Assembly: GCF_001514495.1 (NCBI RefSeq)
Contig: NZ_BCNM01000019.1
Location: forward strand, 94,074-158,073
From: Paenibacillus pabuli NBRC 13638
GTDB taxonomy: Bacteria > Bacillota > Bacilli > Paenibacillales > Paenibacillaceae
Direction: 5' to 3'
DNA length: 64,000 bases
Shown: piece by piece, positions 23,764 through 32,562 of the stretch
Position numbering within the stretch: position 1 is the first letter of the stretch
How the letters are laid out: each line of letters opens with the position of its first letter
Program-made: the position numbers and the translations under genes
Notes under the pieces: model-generated
The model's input: only the letters and a program-made list of their open reading frames with translations
The model's database searches: none
Told to the model about the DNA's origin: nothing

Positions 23764-25605
23764 TTATTTTGAAGCCATTTTACGTTGTTTTTCTGCACGT
23801 TCACGCTCGGATTTATTCAGGATCTTCTTACGAAGACGAATAGATTTCGGTGTAATCTCACAATATTCATCGTCATTCAGATATTCAAGCGCCTGTTCCA
23901 ACGAGAAGATAATCGGAGTTTTAATTTTAACCGTATCATCTTTACCTGAAGAACGAACGTTAGTCAGTTGTTTTTCTTTGCAGATGTTAACAACGATATC
24001 ATTGTCACGTGTATGTTCACCAACAATCATACCTTCGTAGATTTCAGTACCTGGCTCCAAGAAGAGAGTACCGCGATCCTCAACGCCCATCATTCCATAG
24101 AACGTAGACGTACCAGTTTCAGTTGAGATCAGTACACCTTGGTGACGTCCACCCACTTGACCGGACACTACCGGAGCGTAGCTGTCAAATGCATGGTTCA
24201 TAACACCGTAACCACGAGTCAATGTCAGGAAGTTTGTGCTGTATCCGATCAAACCACGTGCCGGAATCAGGAACTCCAGACGAACTTGACCACTACCTGT
24301 GTTGACCATGTTAACCATCTCTGCTTTACGTGCGCCCAGGCTCTCCATTACGGAACCCATGCTCTCTTCAGGGATATCAATCAACAAGCGCTCAAGTGGT
24401 TCCATTTTCTTACCTTCAACTTCTTTAACGATAACTTCTGGTTTGGATACTTGAAGCTCATATCCTTCACGACGCATATTTTCAATCAGGATACCCAAGT
24501 GAAGCTCACCACGTCCAGAAACGACAAATGCATCCGGGCTTTCCGTTTCGTCAACACGAAGAGAAACGTCTGTTTCCAACTCTTTGAACAAACGTTCACG
24601 AAGTTTACGGGAAGTTACCCATTTACCTTCACGACCTGCAAATGGACTGTTGTTCACGAGGAACGTCATTTGCAATGTTGGCTCATCAATTTTCAGAACT
24701 GGCAAAGCTTCAGGTTGGTTAGGATCAGCGATGGTTTCACCAATGTTGATGTCCTTGATCCCTGCAATTGCAACGATATCGCCTGCTCCTGCTTCTTCTG
24801 TCTCAACACGTTTGAGACCTTGGAAACCAAACAGTTTCTCGATACGAGCGGTTTTGCTTTTGCCATCTCGCATAATAACCGTAACGGATTGTCCTTGACG
24901 GATTACACCGCGGTTTACACGACCGATAGCAATACGGCCAAGGTATTCATTGTAGTCCATCAAAGTAACGAGGAATTGAAGCGGCTCTTCAACATTCTCT
25001 GTTGGGTGAGGGATATGACTAACGATCGTATCGTAGATCGCCATCATGTTGTCATCCTGTTTAGCAGGATCGTTGTCCATGCTGGATGTTCCGTTCAATG
25101 CGGAAGCATATACAACAGGGAATTCAAGTTGTTGATCGTTGGCACCCAGTTCAATGAACAGGTCCAATACTTCATCAATGACCTCAGTAGGACGAGCTGC
25201 TGGACGGTCAATTTTGTTTACAATAACGATAGGTGTCAGGTTGTGCTCCAGTGCTTTACGCAATACGAATTTCGTTTGCGGCATGCAGCCCTCGTAAGCA
25301 TCAACAACGAGCAATACGCCGTCAACCATTTTCATGATACGTTCCACTTCACCGCCGAAGTCGGCGTGTCCTGGTGTATCCACAATATTGATCAAGTAAT
25401 CTTTATAGGTAATAGCTGTGTTTTTGGCCAGAATCGTAATACCGCGTTCACGCTCCAAATCGTTGGAGTCCATTGCGCGCTCCTGTACCGTTTCGTGATC
25501 ACGGAAAGTACCGGATTGCTGGAGCAACTTGTCGACGAGTGTTGTTTTCCCGTGGTCGACGTGGGCAATAATCGCAATATTGCGAATGTGTTCTCTTGAA
25601 TGCAT
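23764..25605 (-). CDS. typA: Ribosome-associated GTPase TypA/BipA
   Basis: This 613-residue translational GTPase helps ribosome assembly and growth under stress. The G domain shows the P-loop AHVDHGKTT at 14-22, RGITI in switch I, DTPGHADFGG and NKIDRP. EF-G-like domains II, III and V follow, then the TypA-specific C-terminal domain ending in KKILNKSERERAEKQRKMASK. I start it at the ATG at 25605 (MHSREHIRNIAIIAHVDHG), the normal family start; an upstream in-frame TTG would add ten atypical residues. It stands as the first gene before ylaH. Confidence 0.95.
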   Translation of the reverse strand: MHSREHIRNIAIIAHVDHGKTTLVDKLLQQSGTFRDHETVQERAMDSNDLERERGITILAKNTAITYKDYLINIVDTPGHADFGGEVERIMKMVDGVLLVVDAYEGCMPQTKFVLRKALEHNLTPIVIVNKIDRPAARPTEVIDEVLDLFIELGANDQQLEFPVVYASALNGTSSMDNDPAKQDDNMMAIYDTIVSHIPHPTENVEEPLQFLVTLMDYNEYLGRIAIGRVNRGVIRQGQSVTVIMRDGKSKTARIEKLFGFQGLKRVETEEAGAGDIVAIAGIKDINIGETIADPNQPEALPVLKIDEPTLQMTFLVNNSPFAGREGKWVTSRKLRERLFKELETDVSLRVDETESPDAFVVSGRGELHLGILIENMRREGYELQVSKPEVIVKEVEGKKMEPLERLLIDIPEESMGSVMESLGARKAEMVNMVNTGSGQVRLEFLIPARGLIGYSTNFLTLTRGYGVMNHAFDSYAPVVSGQVGGRHQGVLISTETGTSTFYGMMGVEDRGTLFLEPGTEIYEGMIVGEHTRDNDIVVNICKEKQLTNVRSSGKDDTVKIKTPIIFSLEQALEYLNDDEYCEITPKSIRLRKKILNKSERERAEKQRKMASK

Positions 25606-25686
25606 GGTTTGTATCCATATCCTTTCCAATTTCAATTCTTATCTACTAAACTTCCCGCAATTTCGCAGGTTACTCACCCAAAATAA

Positions 25687-25707
25687 GCGTCGGTGATATC
25701 CCGACGC
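25687..25707 (-). terminator. Possible terminator upstream of typA
   Basis: GCGTCGG and CCGACGC form a 7-bp stem, followed on the minus strand by TTATTTTGG. It would end the transcript of the small membrane protein gene upstream. Confidence 0.55.
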
Positions 25708-25782
25708 ATGTCTATATCCCTTATATTATAGTTGATCATAGGTAAAAATCAAGATATTTCGCTTGAAAGACCATTGGGAATG

Positions 25783-26277
25783 TTACCAGCCTCTCCCTCG
25801 ACGTCCTCGACCAAGCAACAACCACAGCCCGCCTACAATCAAAAGTACTGCCAATACGTAGATAATCCCCGTGTGAAGCAGTGTAACTCCGAATAAAATA
25901 ATTGAAATGATACCTACGCCCACTGCTGCCGGAAGCACCCATGCAGGTCTTCGGTGATCGACCATCGCATATTCAAGCAAACCAATCGCAATCCCAAGCA
26001 ATAACGCAGGCCATAGGTTGCTCATTAATCCGCCGCCCCATGTATTCGTGATCCCGAACAACAAACCATAGACCGTTAATGTGCCTGCTGGAACGAGTGA
26101 CCATGATGGCGTAAGCCTCGCATAGTATAATGCATGAAGAGCAATACCAGGCAACAAGATGAGCAAAGGCCAGAAGTGCCGTCCAATGAAGCCAAACACA
26201 CCCAGCTTGCCGAGTAAAATAATTAAACCCGCAACTACAATAAAAATTCCGATTGCTTTTTCATTTCTCATCCTCAT
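25783..26277 (-). CDS. Small polytopic membrane protein with LiaI/LiaF-like transmembrane region
   Basis: This 164-residue protein consists almost only of hydrophobic helices, about five of them. The first segment (GIFIVVAGLIILLGKLGVFGFIGRHFWPLLILLPGIAL) has the pattern of the LiaI/LiaF-type transmembrane domain, including a bend with F-WPLL. It lacks the cytoplasmic domain of LiaF, so a role in LiaRS-type envelope stress sensing is only possible. The C-terminus is a short Arg/Gly tail (GRGRRGRGW). The ATG at 26277 follows GAGGTG. It appears monocistronic. Confidence 0.65.
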   Translation of the reverse strand: MRMRNEKAIGIFIVVAGLIILLGKLGVFGFIGRHFWPLLILLPGIALHALYYARLTPSWSLVPAGTLTVYGLLFGITNTWGGGLMSNLWPALLLGIAIGLLEYAMVDHRRPAWVLPAAVGVGIISIILFGVTLLHTGIIYVLAVLLIVGGLWLLLGRGRRGRGW

Positions 26278-26510
26278 CTACAATCACCTCTTATAACATT
26301 TGGCTATGTACCCCGAAAGTTAAACGACAAGCATTCCATGATGACTGACTGTTTCCAGCCTGTTTCTAGTGTAGCCGATGTGTATACAAAAAACTACACT
26401 TTATGTCGCACTTCGCCTCGTTCCATTATCCTTTATTACCCTAAAATGCCATTGCTATGACTTCTTCAAGTTAGCTCTCTTCTTCACAACTGCACCAATA
26501 AATGAATACA

Positions 26511-26539
26511 GCAAAAAACCGCCCTTATACGGGCAGTTT
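26511..26539 (-). terminator. Terminator after the minus-strand terC gene
   Basis: AAACCGCCC (26516-26524) and GGGCAGTTT (26531-26539) pair with one mismatch around a short loop; six T follow on the minus strand. Confidence 0.85.
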
Positions 26540-26576
26540 GCCGGCAAAACTTACATTTCACCTGCTTACATTTAAC

Positions 26577-27236
26577 CTACACATTTCGACGAACAAACTT
26601 GTGCGCCCCCCCAACCGCGATCACAAGACAGGCCATAGCGGCAGGCAAGAAGGTGTGTGCCTCAGCTGCCATGCCGCCAAGCCATTGTCCCAGCTTCGGA
26701 TCATTCATCACCATCTCACCTGCTGTGAAGGCCAGAATACCTGAACCAGCAAACACGAGAATCGGGAATCGCTTCAACAAACCGACAATTAACCCGCTGC
26801 CCCACACCACAATCGGAATACTTATCGCAATACCGATTACCGTCAATGCGAGGTCACCATCCGCCAAAGCAGCAATCGCAAGAACGTTATCCAGACTCAT
26901 GACAAAGTCAGCAATCAAAATCGTCTGGATCGCTTTCCAGGTCGTAGAAGCTTCCCGAATATGTACTTCATCTTCATTTTGAAGCAGAAGCTTAACGGCA
27001 ATCCAGAGTAGCAGCAGCCCGCCTGCCGCCTGAATAAAAGGAATACCCAACAACAAAACGGCTGCAAAGGTTAATACACAACGCAAGACAACCGCGCCAA
27101 ATGCCCCCCACCACACCGCCTTCTTGCGCTGTCGTGCTGGTAAATCCTTGCTTGCCAGTGCGATGACAACCGCATTATCTCCACTCAGAACCAGATTAAT
27201 CATTAAGATTTCGGTCAACAGCCATAGCGTATCCAT
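26577..27236 (-). CDS. TerC family integral membrane protein (YjbE-like), copy 1
   Basis: This 219-residue protein has seven predicted membrane helices and the two TerC signature segments NLVLSGDNAVVIALA near the N-terminus and FVMSLDNVLAIAALADGD in the middle, each with a conserved acidic-Asn pair in the membrane. Related B. subtilis proteins (YceF, YkoY, YjbE) handle manganese. I start it at the ATG at 27236, nine bases after the G-run; an ATG three codons upstream abuts that run. It is divergent from a second TerC gene at 27342. Confidence 0.88.
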   Translation of the reverse strand: MDTLWLLTEILMINLVLSGDNAVVIALASKDLPARQRKKAVWWGAFGAVVLRCVLTFAAVLLLGIPFIQAAGGLLLLWIAVKLLLQNEDEVHIREASTTWKAIQTILIADFVMSLDNVLAIAALADGDLALTVIGIAISIPIVVWGSGLIVGLLKRFPILVFAGSGILAFTAGEMVMNDPKLGQWLGGMAAEAHTFLPAAMACLVIAVGGAHKFVRRNV

Positions 27237-27294
27237 GCTTCTCATCCCCCCACTCTAACTTGTATGTCAGAGTTGTCCATGCTATTCTTAAACG

Positions 27295-27323
27295 TTGAAC
27301 AAGCTTTCTAAGGTTTGGATAAA
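27295..27323 (+). promoter_or_regulatory. Possible promoter of the plus-strand terC gene
   Basis: TTGAAC (27295-27300) and GATAAA (27318-27323) are 17 bp apart, about 19 bp before the start codon. The match is moderate. The 105-bp region between the two terC starts shows no yybP-ykoY manganese riboswitch. Confidence 0.4.
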
Positions 27324-27341
27324 TAGAAGGAGTGACATCGA

Positions 27342-28043
27342 ATGGAGCTGTTTAGCCCCGCTTTTTGGCTGGCGTTGTTGAACGTTGTATTTATTGATCT
27401 AATTCTGGCTGGCGATAATGCCATCGTGATTGGTCTCGCAGCTCGAAATTTGCACCCATCTGTGCAGAAAAGGGCAATTCTCTATGGAACAGGCGGCGCA
27501 CTATTGATACGTATTGTGGCCACCGTAATTGTGTTATGGCTGCTGAAAGTGCCTTGGTTGCTCCTTGTAGGGGGATTACTTCTGATCTGGATCGCCTACA
27601 AGTTATTGGCAGATCAAGGGGAGGAACATTCCGACATCAAGGCAGGCAGTTCTCTCTGGGTAGCCGTGCGGACAATCGTGATCGCAGATGCAGCTATGGG
27701 TCTGGATAATGTGATTGCCGTTGCCGGTGCTGCACAGCAGCATTTGGTACTTGTCATACTTGGACTCCTGATCAGTGTTCCTATTATCGTTTGGGGCAGC
27801 ACGTTGTTTATCAAATTAATCAACCGTTTCCCTTGGATCATTTACCTTGGAGCCATCGTTCTGGGTTATACGGCTTCCAACATGATTACAGAGGAACACC
27901 GTCTCGTGCCTTTCTTTACCGAACATCCGGCATTGCGGATCTTATTTATTGTTCTGGTTACGGCTGGTGTTGTGTTTGCCGGATATCGCAAACGCGCTAG
28001 CAGCAATAAGCCAGGCGGGGAGCGGCAGCACTCCTATTCATAA
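27342..28043 (+). CDS. TerC family integral membrane protein (YjbE-like), copy 2
   Basis: This 233-residue relative of the divergent gene has the same layout: seven helices, DLILAGDNAIVIGLAARN near 19-36 and DAAMGLDNVIAVAGAAQQH near 117-135. The charged Lys/Arg-rich C-terminus (RKRASSNKPGGERQHSYS) is specific to this copy. The two genes probably arose by duplication, but their sequences differ widely, so they may have different metal preferences or partners. The ATG at 27342 has AAGGAG nine bases upstream. A strong terminator follows. Confidence 0.88.
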   Translation: MELFSPAFWLALLNVVFIDLILAGDNAIVIGLAARNLHPSVQKRAILYGTGGALLIRIVATVIVLWLLKVPWLLLVGGLLLIWIAYKLLADQGEEHSDIKAGSSLWVAVRTIVIADAAMGLDNVIAVAGAAQQHLVLVILGLLISVPIIVWGSTLFIKLINRFPWIIYLGAIVLGYTASNMITEEHRLVPFFTEHPALRILFIVLVTAGVVFAGYRKRASSNKPGGERQHSYS

Positions 28044-28082
28044 CATTTAAGAATCTGCCACTTTAAACCGTAGGACATATAT

Positions 28083-28118
28083 AAAAGGACTGACCGATAG
28101 AATTCGGCCAGTCCTTTT
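28083..28118. terminator. Bidirectional terminator between terC and thiI
   Basis: AAAAGGACTG-A-CCG and CGG-CCAGTCCTTTTT form a long stem with an 8-nt loop. T-runs on both strands serve both convergent genes. Confidence 0.9.
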
Positions 28119-28170
28119 TCGATGAGATAACATAGTCCTTATTATGTCATTCGATTCTGAAGATGAATGA

Positions 28171-29415
28171 TCAGAACCAATCTTCCTTCATTTCGTTATC
28201 CTGATCTTGTTGATTGGTCAGCATAGGTGTTTCACCTGCATGCAAAGTCAACGTTTCGGTTTGCTCCACCGCCTGGTCTACCCATTCAGCAAGTTGGCTC
28301 ATGGTCGCTTCGATTTTATCCACAATGCGCAGATTTGGATTCGTTGTCGGGGATTTCGGTACGAATAGCGTGCAGCAATCCTCATATGGCAGAATCGATA
28401 TATCATACGTTCCGATCTGTTTGGATAACGTTATAATCTCCTGTTTGTCCATCATGACAAGCGGTCGCAGCAGCGGCAGATCCGTTGCACGTCCAATGAC
28501 ATTCATGCTCGGCAGCGTTTGGCTCGCTACCTGACCCAGGCTATCCCCCGTAATCAGCGCAAGCGCGCGTTCACGTTCAGCCAACTTGGTAGCGATCCGT
28601 AACATCGAGCGCCGCATCAATGTAATGATCAGGTTATCCTGTCCCAGTTGGGTAAATGCAGTTTGAATTTCAGTAAACGGAACCAGATGCAGCTTGATTG
28701 TGCCTGCATGATCAGCAAGTGCTCGCGCCAGATCAATGACCTTTTCTTTGGCACGCTGGCTTGTGAATGGGTAGCTGTAGAAATGTACACATTCCACTTC
28801 AAGTCCTCTACGCATCGAAGACCATGCAGCTACCGGGCTGTCAATGCCTCCTGATAATAAGAGCATCGCTTTGCCATTTGTACCCAGGGGGAATCCACCT
28901 ACGGCCGGAATGACTTCACTGAAGATATACGTGCCCTGATCCCTGATTTCCACACGCAGCTCAATGTCAGGTTGACGCACATCTACGCTTAACTGCTGGA
29001 ATTTCCGAAGGATCGGAGAACCCACCAGATGATTCATTTCATGCGAAGAATTAGGAAACTCTTTCCACACACGACGGGCATTCACCTTGAATGTGGTACC
29101 TTCTTTGAATTCAGACTCTCTCTCATCCATAAAAGCAACAGCCGTCTCCACGATATCCTCCGGCTTCGATGGCGTAACTTTAACCGGACTGATCGACATC
29201 ACTCCGAACACTCGTTTAAGTACAGCAAGCAGTTCCGTATGAGATTCACCGCCCAGATCCACATACAACCGTCCAAATTCCTTCCGCAGACTTGCGCCTG
29301 GATAAGGTTTAAGCAGAGAACGTACGTGGGTAATGATTGTTTTTTCGAACCGGGCACGATTTTTTCCTTTTAACATAAACTCTCCGAAACGGAGTAGCAG
29401 CATATCATATTTCAT
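28171..29415 (-). CDS. thiI: tRNA 4-thiouridine synthetase ThiI
   Basis: This 414-residue enzyme thiolates U8 of tRNA. An N-terminal ferredoxin-like region and THUMP domain (about 1-165) bind tRNA, and the adenylation domain has PP-loop SGGIDSP at 188-194. No C-terminal rhodanese domain is present, as is usual in Bacillales; the family there relies on a cysteine in the core domain (C-C near EDCCTLFVPKSP). It lies 6 bp downstream of a NifS-type desulfurase gene, its sulfur donor in B. subtilis (NifZ-ThiI pair). The ATG at 29415 has a weak ribosome site, consistent with coupling. Confidence 0.94.
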   Translation of the reverse strand: MKYDMLLLRFGEFMLKGKNRARFEKTIITHVRSLLKPYPGASLRKEFGRLYVDLGGESHTELLAVLKRVFGVMSISPVKVTPSKPEDIVETAVAFMDERESEFKEGTTFKVNARRVWKEFPNSSHEMNHLVGSPILRKFQQLSVDVRQPDIELRVEIRDQGTYIFSEVIPAVGGFPLGTNGKAMLLLSGGIDSPVAAWSSMRRGLEVECVHFYSYPFTSQRAKEKVIDLARALADHAGTIKLHLVPFTEIQTAFTQLGQDNLIITLMRRSMLRIATKLAERERALALITGDSLGQVASQTLPSMNVIGRATDLPLLRPLVMMDKQEIITLSKQIGTYDISILPYEDCCTLFVPKSPTTNPNLRIVDKIEATMSQLAEWVDQAVEQTETLTLHAGETPMLTNQQDQDNEMKEDWF

Positions 29416-29421
29416 CTAAAA

Positions 29422-30570
29422 TCACATCCGCCTTTCCATCGGGCGCAGCTGCGCCACCATCTGATGTAACGCCTGCTCCAGCAGAGTCACATCTTCTTCT
29501 GTATGTTCATCTCCAAGACTAATACGCAGTCCGCCAGCCGCACAAACATTATCCCTGCCCATGGCAAGCAATACCCTGCTGGGTTCAGCTGATCGCGAAG
29601 AGCAGGCGGATTGTGTAGACACGGTTACTCCAAGTTGCTCCAGGGTATGCAGCGCCACTTCTGCCTTCATTCCCGGGTAGGAAAAATGAACAATGTGCGG
29701 CGCACCCTCTTTACGACTATTTAGCACAAATCCGGGAATTGCATCTATGATCTCCATAATACGATCTCGCAAAATGGTTGTACGGGACGCAAAGTCAGCC
29801 TGACGTTCCGCTGCGAGACGCATCGCCTTTGCCATACCGACAAGCAAAGGTACATTTTCGGTGCCCGCTCTCCGTCCCTGCTCCTGTGAGCCTCCTGACA
29901 GCAGAGGTGTAAGTTCCACCCCGCTTCGTACATATAGGAGACCCGCCCCTTTGGGACCACGAATCTTATGAGCAGACAAACTATATAGATCTGCACCCCA
30001 CACCGCAGGTTTAGCCTCAATCTTCCCAAACCCCTGTACACCATCCACATGGAAAAGCACCCTTGGTGCTTCCTTCTTGAGGCGTTCACCAATGTCCGCA
30101 ATAGGATGGATCGCTCCAGTTTCATTGTTCACATGCATCAGACTTACAAGCACTGTGTCGGGTCTTATAGCATCCATGACCTGTTGGGCGCTCACCAGGC
30201 CGTCGGAATCCACGGACAACCAGGTGACATCCCACCCCCATTGCTGCAATTGCACAAAACTTTCATACACCGAAGCATGTTCTGTTGCAGTGGTAATCAT
30301 GTGTTTGCCCCGAGACTGATAGCGTAATGCAGCCCCTTTAATAGCAAGGTTGTTGCTCTCGGTTGCGCCTGAGGTAAATACGATTTCTTCGGGTTTCACT
30401 CCAATGGCTGCAGCGCAACCGGTTCGTGCTCGGCGCAATAATTGATGGGCACGTTCACCATAACCATGAATTGATGAAGGGTTCCCATATTGTGCCTCCA
30501 TAATCTCGGCCATTGTACGAACGACATCTGGATAAGGAGGCGTCGTTGCTGCATAATCAAAATATTTCAA
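29422..30570 (-). CDS. Cysteine desulfurase (NifS/IscS family, NifZ-like)
   Basis: This 382-residue PLP enzyme removes sulfur from cysteine and passes it as persulfide to ThiI. The PLP lysine is in SLSAHKIRGPKG and the catalytic cysteine in STQSACSSRS. The TSGATESNNLAIKG cofactor-binding block is near 67-80. The start is TTG at 30570, eight bases after AGGAGGGG. Directly upstream of thiI, it matches B. subtilis nifZ, dedicated to tRNA 4-thiouridine formation. Confidence 0.93.
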   Translation of the reverse strand: MKYFDYAATTPPYPDVVRTMAEIMEAQYGNPSSIHGYGERAHQLLRRARTGCAAAIGVKPEEIVFTSGATESNNLAIKGAALRYQSRGKHMITTATEHASVYESFVQLQQWGWDVTWLSVDSDGLVSAQQVMDAIRPDTVLVSLMHVNNETGAIHPIADIGERLKKEAPRVLFHVDGVQGFGKIEAKPAVWGADLYSLSAHKIRGPKGAGLLYVRSGVELTPLLSGGSQEQGRRAGTENVPLLVGMAKAMRLAAERQADFASRTTILRDRIMEIIDAIPGFVLNSRKEGAPHIVHFSYPGMKAEVALHTLEQLGVTVSTQSACSSRSAEPSRVLLAMGRDNVCAAGGLRISLGDEHTEEDVTLLEQALHQMVAQLRPMERRM

Positions 30571-30639
30571 ATGAGGTTCCCCTCCTAGTCTTCATTGTGG
30601 AATCTACTGTGAGCATTGTAACATGATCTCCGTTCAACA

Positions 30640-30685
30640 CAAAAAGACCAAACAGGAACGGAGCTCATAGGAGCTCTGCTGTTCC
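30640..30685 (-). terminator. Possible terminator after the transglycosylase gene
   Basis: GGAACGGAGCTC and GAGCTC...GTTCC pair with a small asymmetry. A TTTGGTCTTTTTG tract follows on the minus strand. Confidence 0.6.
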
Positions 30686-30730
30686 CGCGTTTGATCTCTA
30701 CCTGGATTACGGTTGTTTTCCCAAACCTGT

Positions 30731-31486
30731 TTAAATCATATATTTCGACTGTGCTTTCTCCACTTTGGAGATATAAGCTTGTGTTTCGGAAGGCAGACGG
30801 TTGAGTACACTCATCAGTTCAGCGTCACTGGATACACCGAGCCTCGACACCCGTCCTGGCCCGGCATTGTATGCAGCAAGTGCCATCTTCACCTCGCCAC
30901 CAAAACGCTGGAGCTGAAGAGAAAGATATTTGGTTCCGCCATCAATATTTTGAGCAGGATCATAAGCATTGCTTACTCCCAAACCTGCAGCCGTCCCATC
31001 CATTAGCTGCATCAATCCTTTGGCGCCTGCGGAAGATACTACATTTGGATCGAAACCGGATTCCGTGTCAATGACAGCTTTAATCAAAGACTCAGGCACT
31101 CCGTATTTCGCGCTTGCTGAAGCAATCAATGATTCAAAATCCGTAGGTACAGATGCTCCAGAATCCACTAAAGCTGTAGTCAACAGGGAAGATAAGGAGC
31201 CCACATCACCCTTTGGAGCAGAAACAGAATCTGCATCCGGATTATACATGCTACCAAGTTGCAGCCATAAAAGACCGTCACTGGAACGTTTGGAGACCTC
31301 AGCAGAGTCAACTGTTTCTCCTTCAGTAGTATTCAAAGAATTTGGATTTGTGCCAAGAAGCCCATCCATGACACTGGCAAAATCCACTGTTGAACCAGAA
31401 GCTGCATTCGATGCATTCGTTTCGTTGAGACTATTGGTCAATTGCAGTTCCAGCAACTGCCGCGACCCGCGCGGATCAATCTGCAT
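30731..31486 (-). CDS. Lytic transglycosylase (SLT domain, CwlQ/YjbJ-like)
   Basis: This 251-residue protein has an N-terminal low-complexity region (1-110, Ser/Asn/Thr-rich) and a C-terminal SLT domain. In the latter, Glu142 of VIDTESGFDPN is the expected catalytic acid, followed by SSAGAKGLMQLM and the AAYNAGPGRV motif. It should cleave peptidoglycan glycan strands to anhydro-muropeptides. No signal peptide is visible, as in B. subtilis CwlQ, so export may use another route such as the flagellar system; that is inference. The ATG at 31486 has a rather distant GGGAGTG site. Confidence 0.85.
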   Translation of the reverse strand: MQIDPRGSRQLLELQLTNSLNETNASNAASGSTVDFASVMDGLLGTNPNSLNTTEGETVDSAEVSKRSSDGLLWLQLGSMYNPDADSVSAPKGDVGSLSSLLTTALVDSGASVPTDFESLIASASAKYGVPESLIKAVIDTESGFDPNVVSSAGAKGLMQLMDGTAAGLGVSNAYDPAQNIDGGTKYLSLQLQRFGGEVKMALAAYNAGPGRVSRLGVSSDAELMSVLNRLPSETQAYISKVEKAQSKYMI

Positions 31487-31607
31487 GAGTTATATCCACT
31501 CCCGTATATTGTAAACGTATATGATGACTTTATTCTACATCGTTTTACATGAAGGTTCCATTGTTTTCAAAAAATAATTCTTATTTGCATACGATTGCAT
31601 ATGTACG

Positions 31608-31656
31608 AAAAAACCTTCTTCAATCACCCATTAACTCCGGGGAAAGTAGAAGGCTT
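31608..31656 (-). terminator. Possible terminator after the 31724-32140 gene
   Basis: AACCTTCT and AGAAGG-C-TT can pair over a 28-nt loop; six T follow on the minus strand. Confidence 0.55.
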
Positions 31657-31723
31657 AGAAGAGTCAATCATCATCTGTTCAGTATGTCTGGTACGTGCAA
31701 TTCTTTAGTTAGTCTTTACTTTA

Positions 31724-32140
31724 TTAACGTGCAAACGGAATCATGAAAAAGTAGCTGAGTGTCGCCACTGCGCCAAGTCCGATAGACCATGCACCCGCTG
31801 TTTTCCGGCCATTCACATAGGCATAATAACCAAGCACCGCCGCAGCAGGACCAAGGACAATAGACCACATGAATAAGGACGCTATGCCAAACGCCAGCCC
31901 TATATATCCCGAGATTCGACCCGTAGATTTCATTACACCGTCATCTTCACGCTTCACCGGTGTATGATCTGTTCTTTCTGTCGATTCTGTGCGAATGGAA
32001 CCTGTTGGTGGCGCTACCTCAGCACCATATTCTTCCCTGTGACTTCGTCTTGGATAATCTATACGCTTACGCTGCTCTTCTTCATACGAAGTCGTTTTTT
32101 GACGTTGCAACGGGTGATCCTCTTTATGGTCATTATTCAA
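31724..32140 (-). CDS. Small membrane protein with charged N-terminal half (unknown)
   Basis: I do not recognise a named family for this 138-residue protein. Residues 1-70 are highly charged and polar, with many Arg, Glu and Lys (SYEEEQRKRIDYPRRSHREE). Residues 78-135 form two or three membrane helices with a Gly-rich pattern like DUF4190-type proteins (GLAFGIASLFMWSIVLGPAAAVLGYYAYVNGRKTAG). The start is TTG at 32140, seven bases after GGAGGTG; a longer frame upstream overlaps the DUF1540 gene and has no ribosome site. It probably follows the DUF1540 gene in one transcript. Confidence 0.65.
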   Translation of the reverse strand: MNNDHKEDHPLQRQKTTSYEEEQRKRIDYPRRSHREEYGAEVAPPTGSIRTESTERTDHTPVKREDDGVMKSTGRISGYIGLAFGIASLFMWSIVLGPAAAVLGYYAYVNGRKTAGAWSIGLGAVATLSYFFMIPFAR

Positions 32141-32174
32141 TGCAAAGCACCTCCATATGAATGGGAATGACTGC

Positions 32175-32393
32175 TCATTTGGGTCTGAATGTGTGACAAC
32201 ATGTCGCAGAAGAAGTACGCGCATGATCATGATGATCGGAATCAAAGGTCTCTCCGGCAAATTCCTCATGTAAACGGCGAGTGGCATGTTGGTCGATGTC
32301 AATCATAATGGCATCGGCCTGGCAGAAATTGTTTTCTCCCCAAAAGTGACAGTTCGAAACACTGCATTTTACAATTGGCTTCTCATGGCTCAT
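32175..32393 (-). CDS. DUF1540 domain protein (cysteine motif)
   Basis: This 72-residue protein begins with the DUF1540 pattern: VKCSVSNCHFWGENNFCQADAI with Cys10, Cys15 and Cys24, spaced to bind a metal. The C-terminal half holds a His/Asp cluster (SDHHDHARTSSATCCHTF) with two more cysteines, consistent with metal binding. DUF1540 proteins are common and uncharacterised in spore formers. The ATG at 32393 has GAGGTG ten bases upstream. Confidence 0.8.
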   Translation of the reverse strand: MSHEKPIVKCSVSNCHFWGENNFCQADAIMIDIDQHATRRLHEEFAGETFDSDHHDHARTSSATCCHTFRPK

Positions 32394-32504
32394 TTTTTTT
32401 TATCACCTCGACACCTATTGTCCCCGCTGTTCAAACCCACTATTCCCTGCCGAAATACCAGATGATGACATCCCTTTTGAGTAATTCAGGATAAAAAAGC
32501 AGCA

Positions 32505-32530
32505 AAAAAAACCGCCCACAAGGGCGGCTT
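32505..32530 (-). terminator. Terminator after the YpuI-like gene
   Basis: ACCGCCC and GGGCGGC(T) form a 7-bp stem with a 4-nt loop; eight T follow on the minus strand. Confidence 0.9.
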
Positions 32531-32562
32531 TGTCCAATTCGCAAATAAGTTGAAAATGTTAA

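Noticed and set aside
24139..25599. Long plus-strand open frame opposite typA
   Set aside because: It is the antisense shadow of a strongly conserved gene; the predicted protein is His/Cys/Phe-rich with no known motif and no ribosome site.
27237..27341. Possible yybP-ykoY riboswitch between the two terC genes
   Set aside because: The gap is only about 105 bp and lacks the conserved paired elements of that riboswitch.
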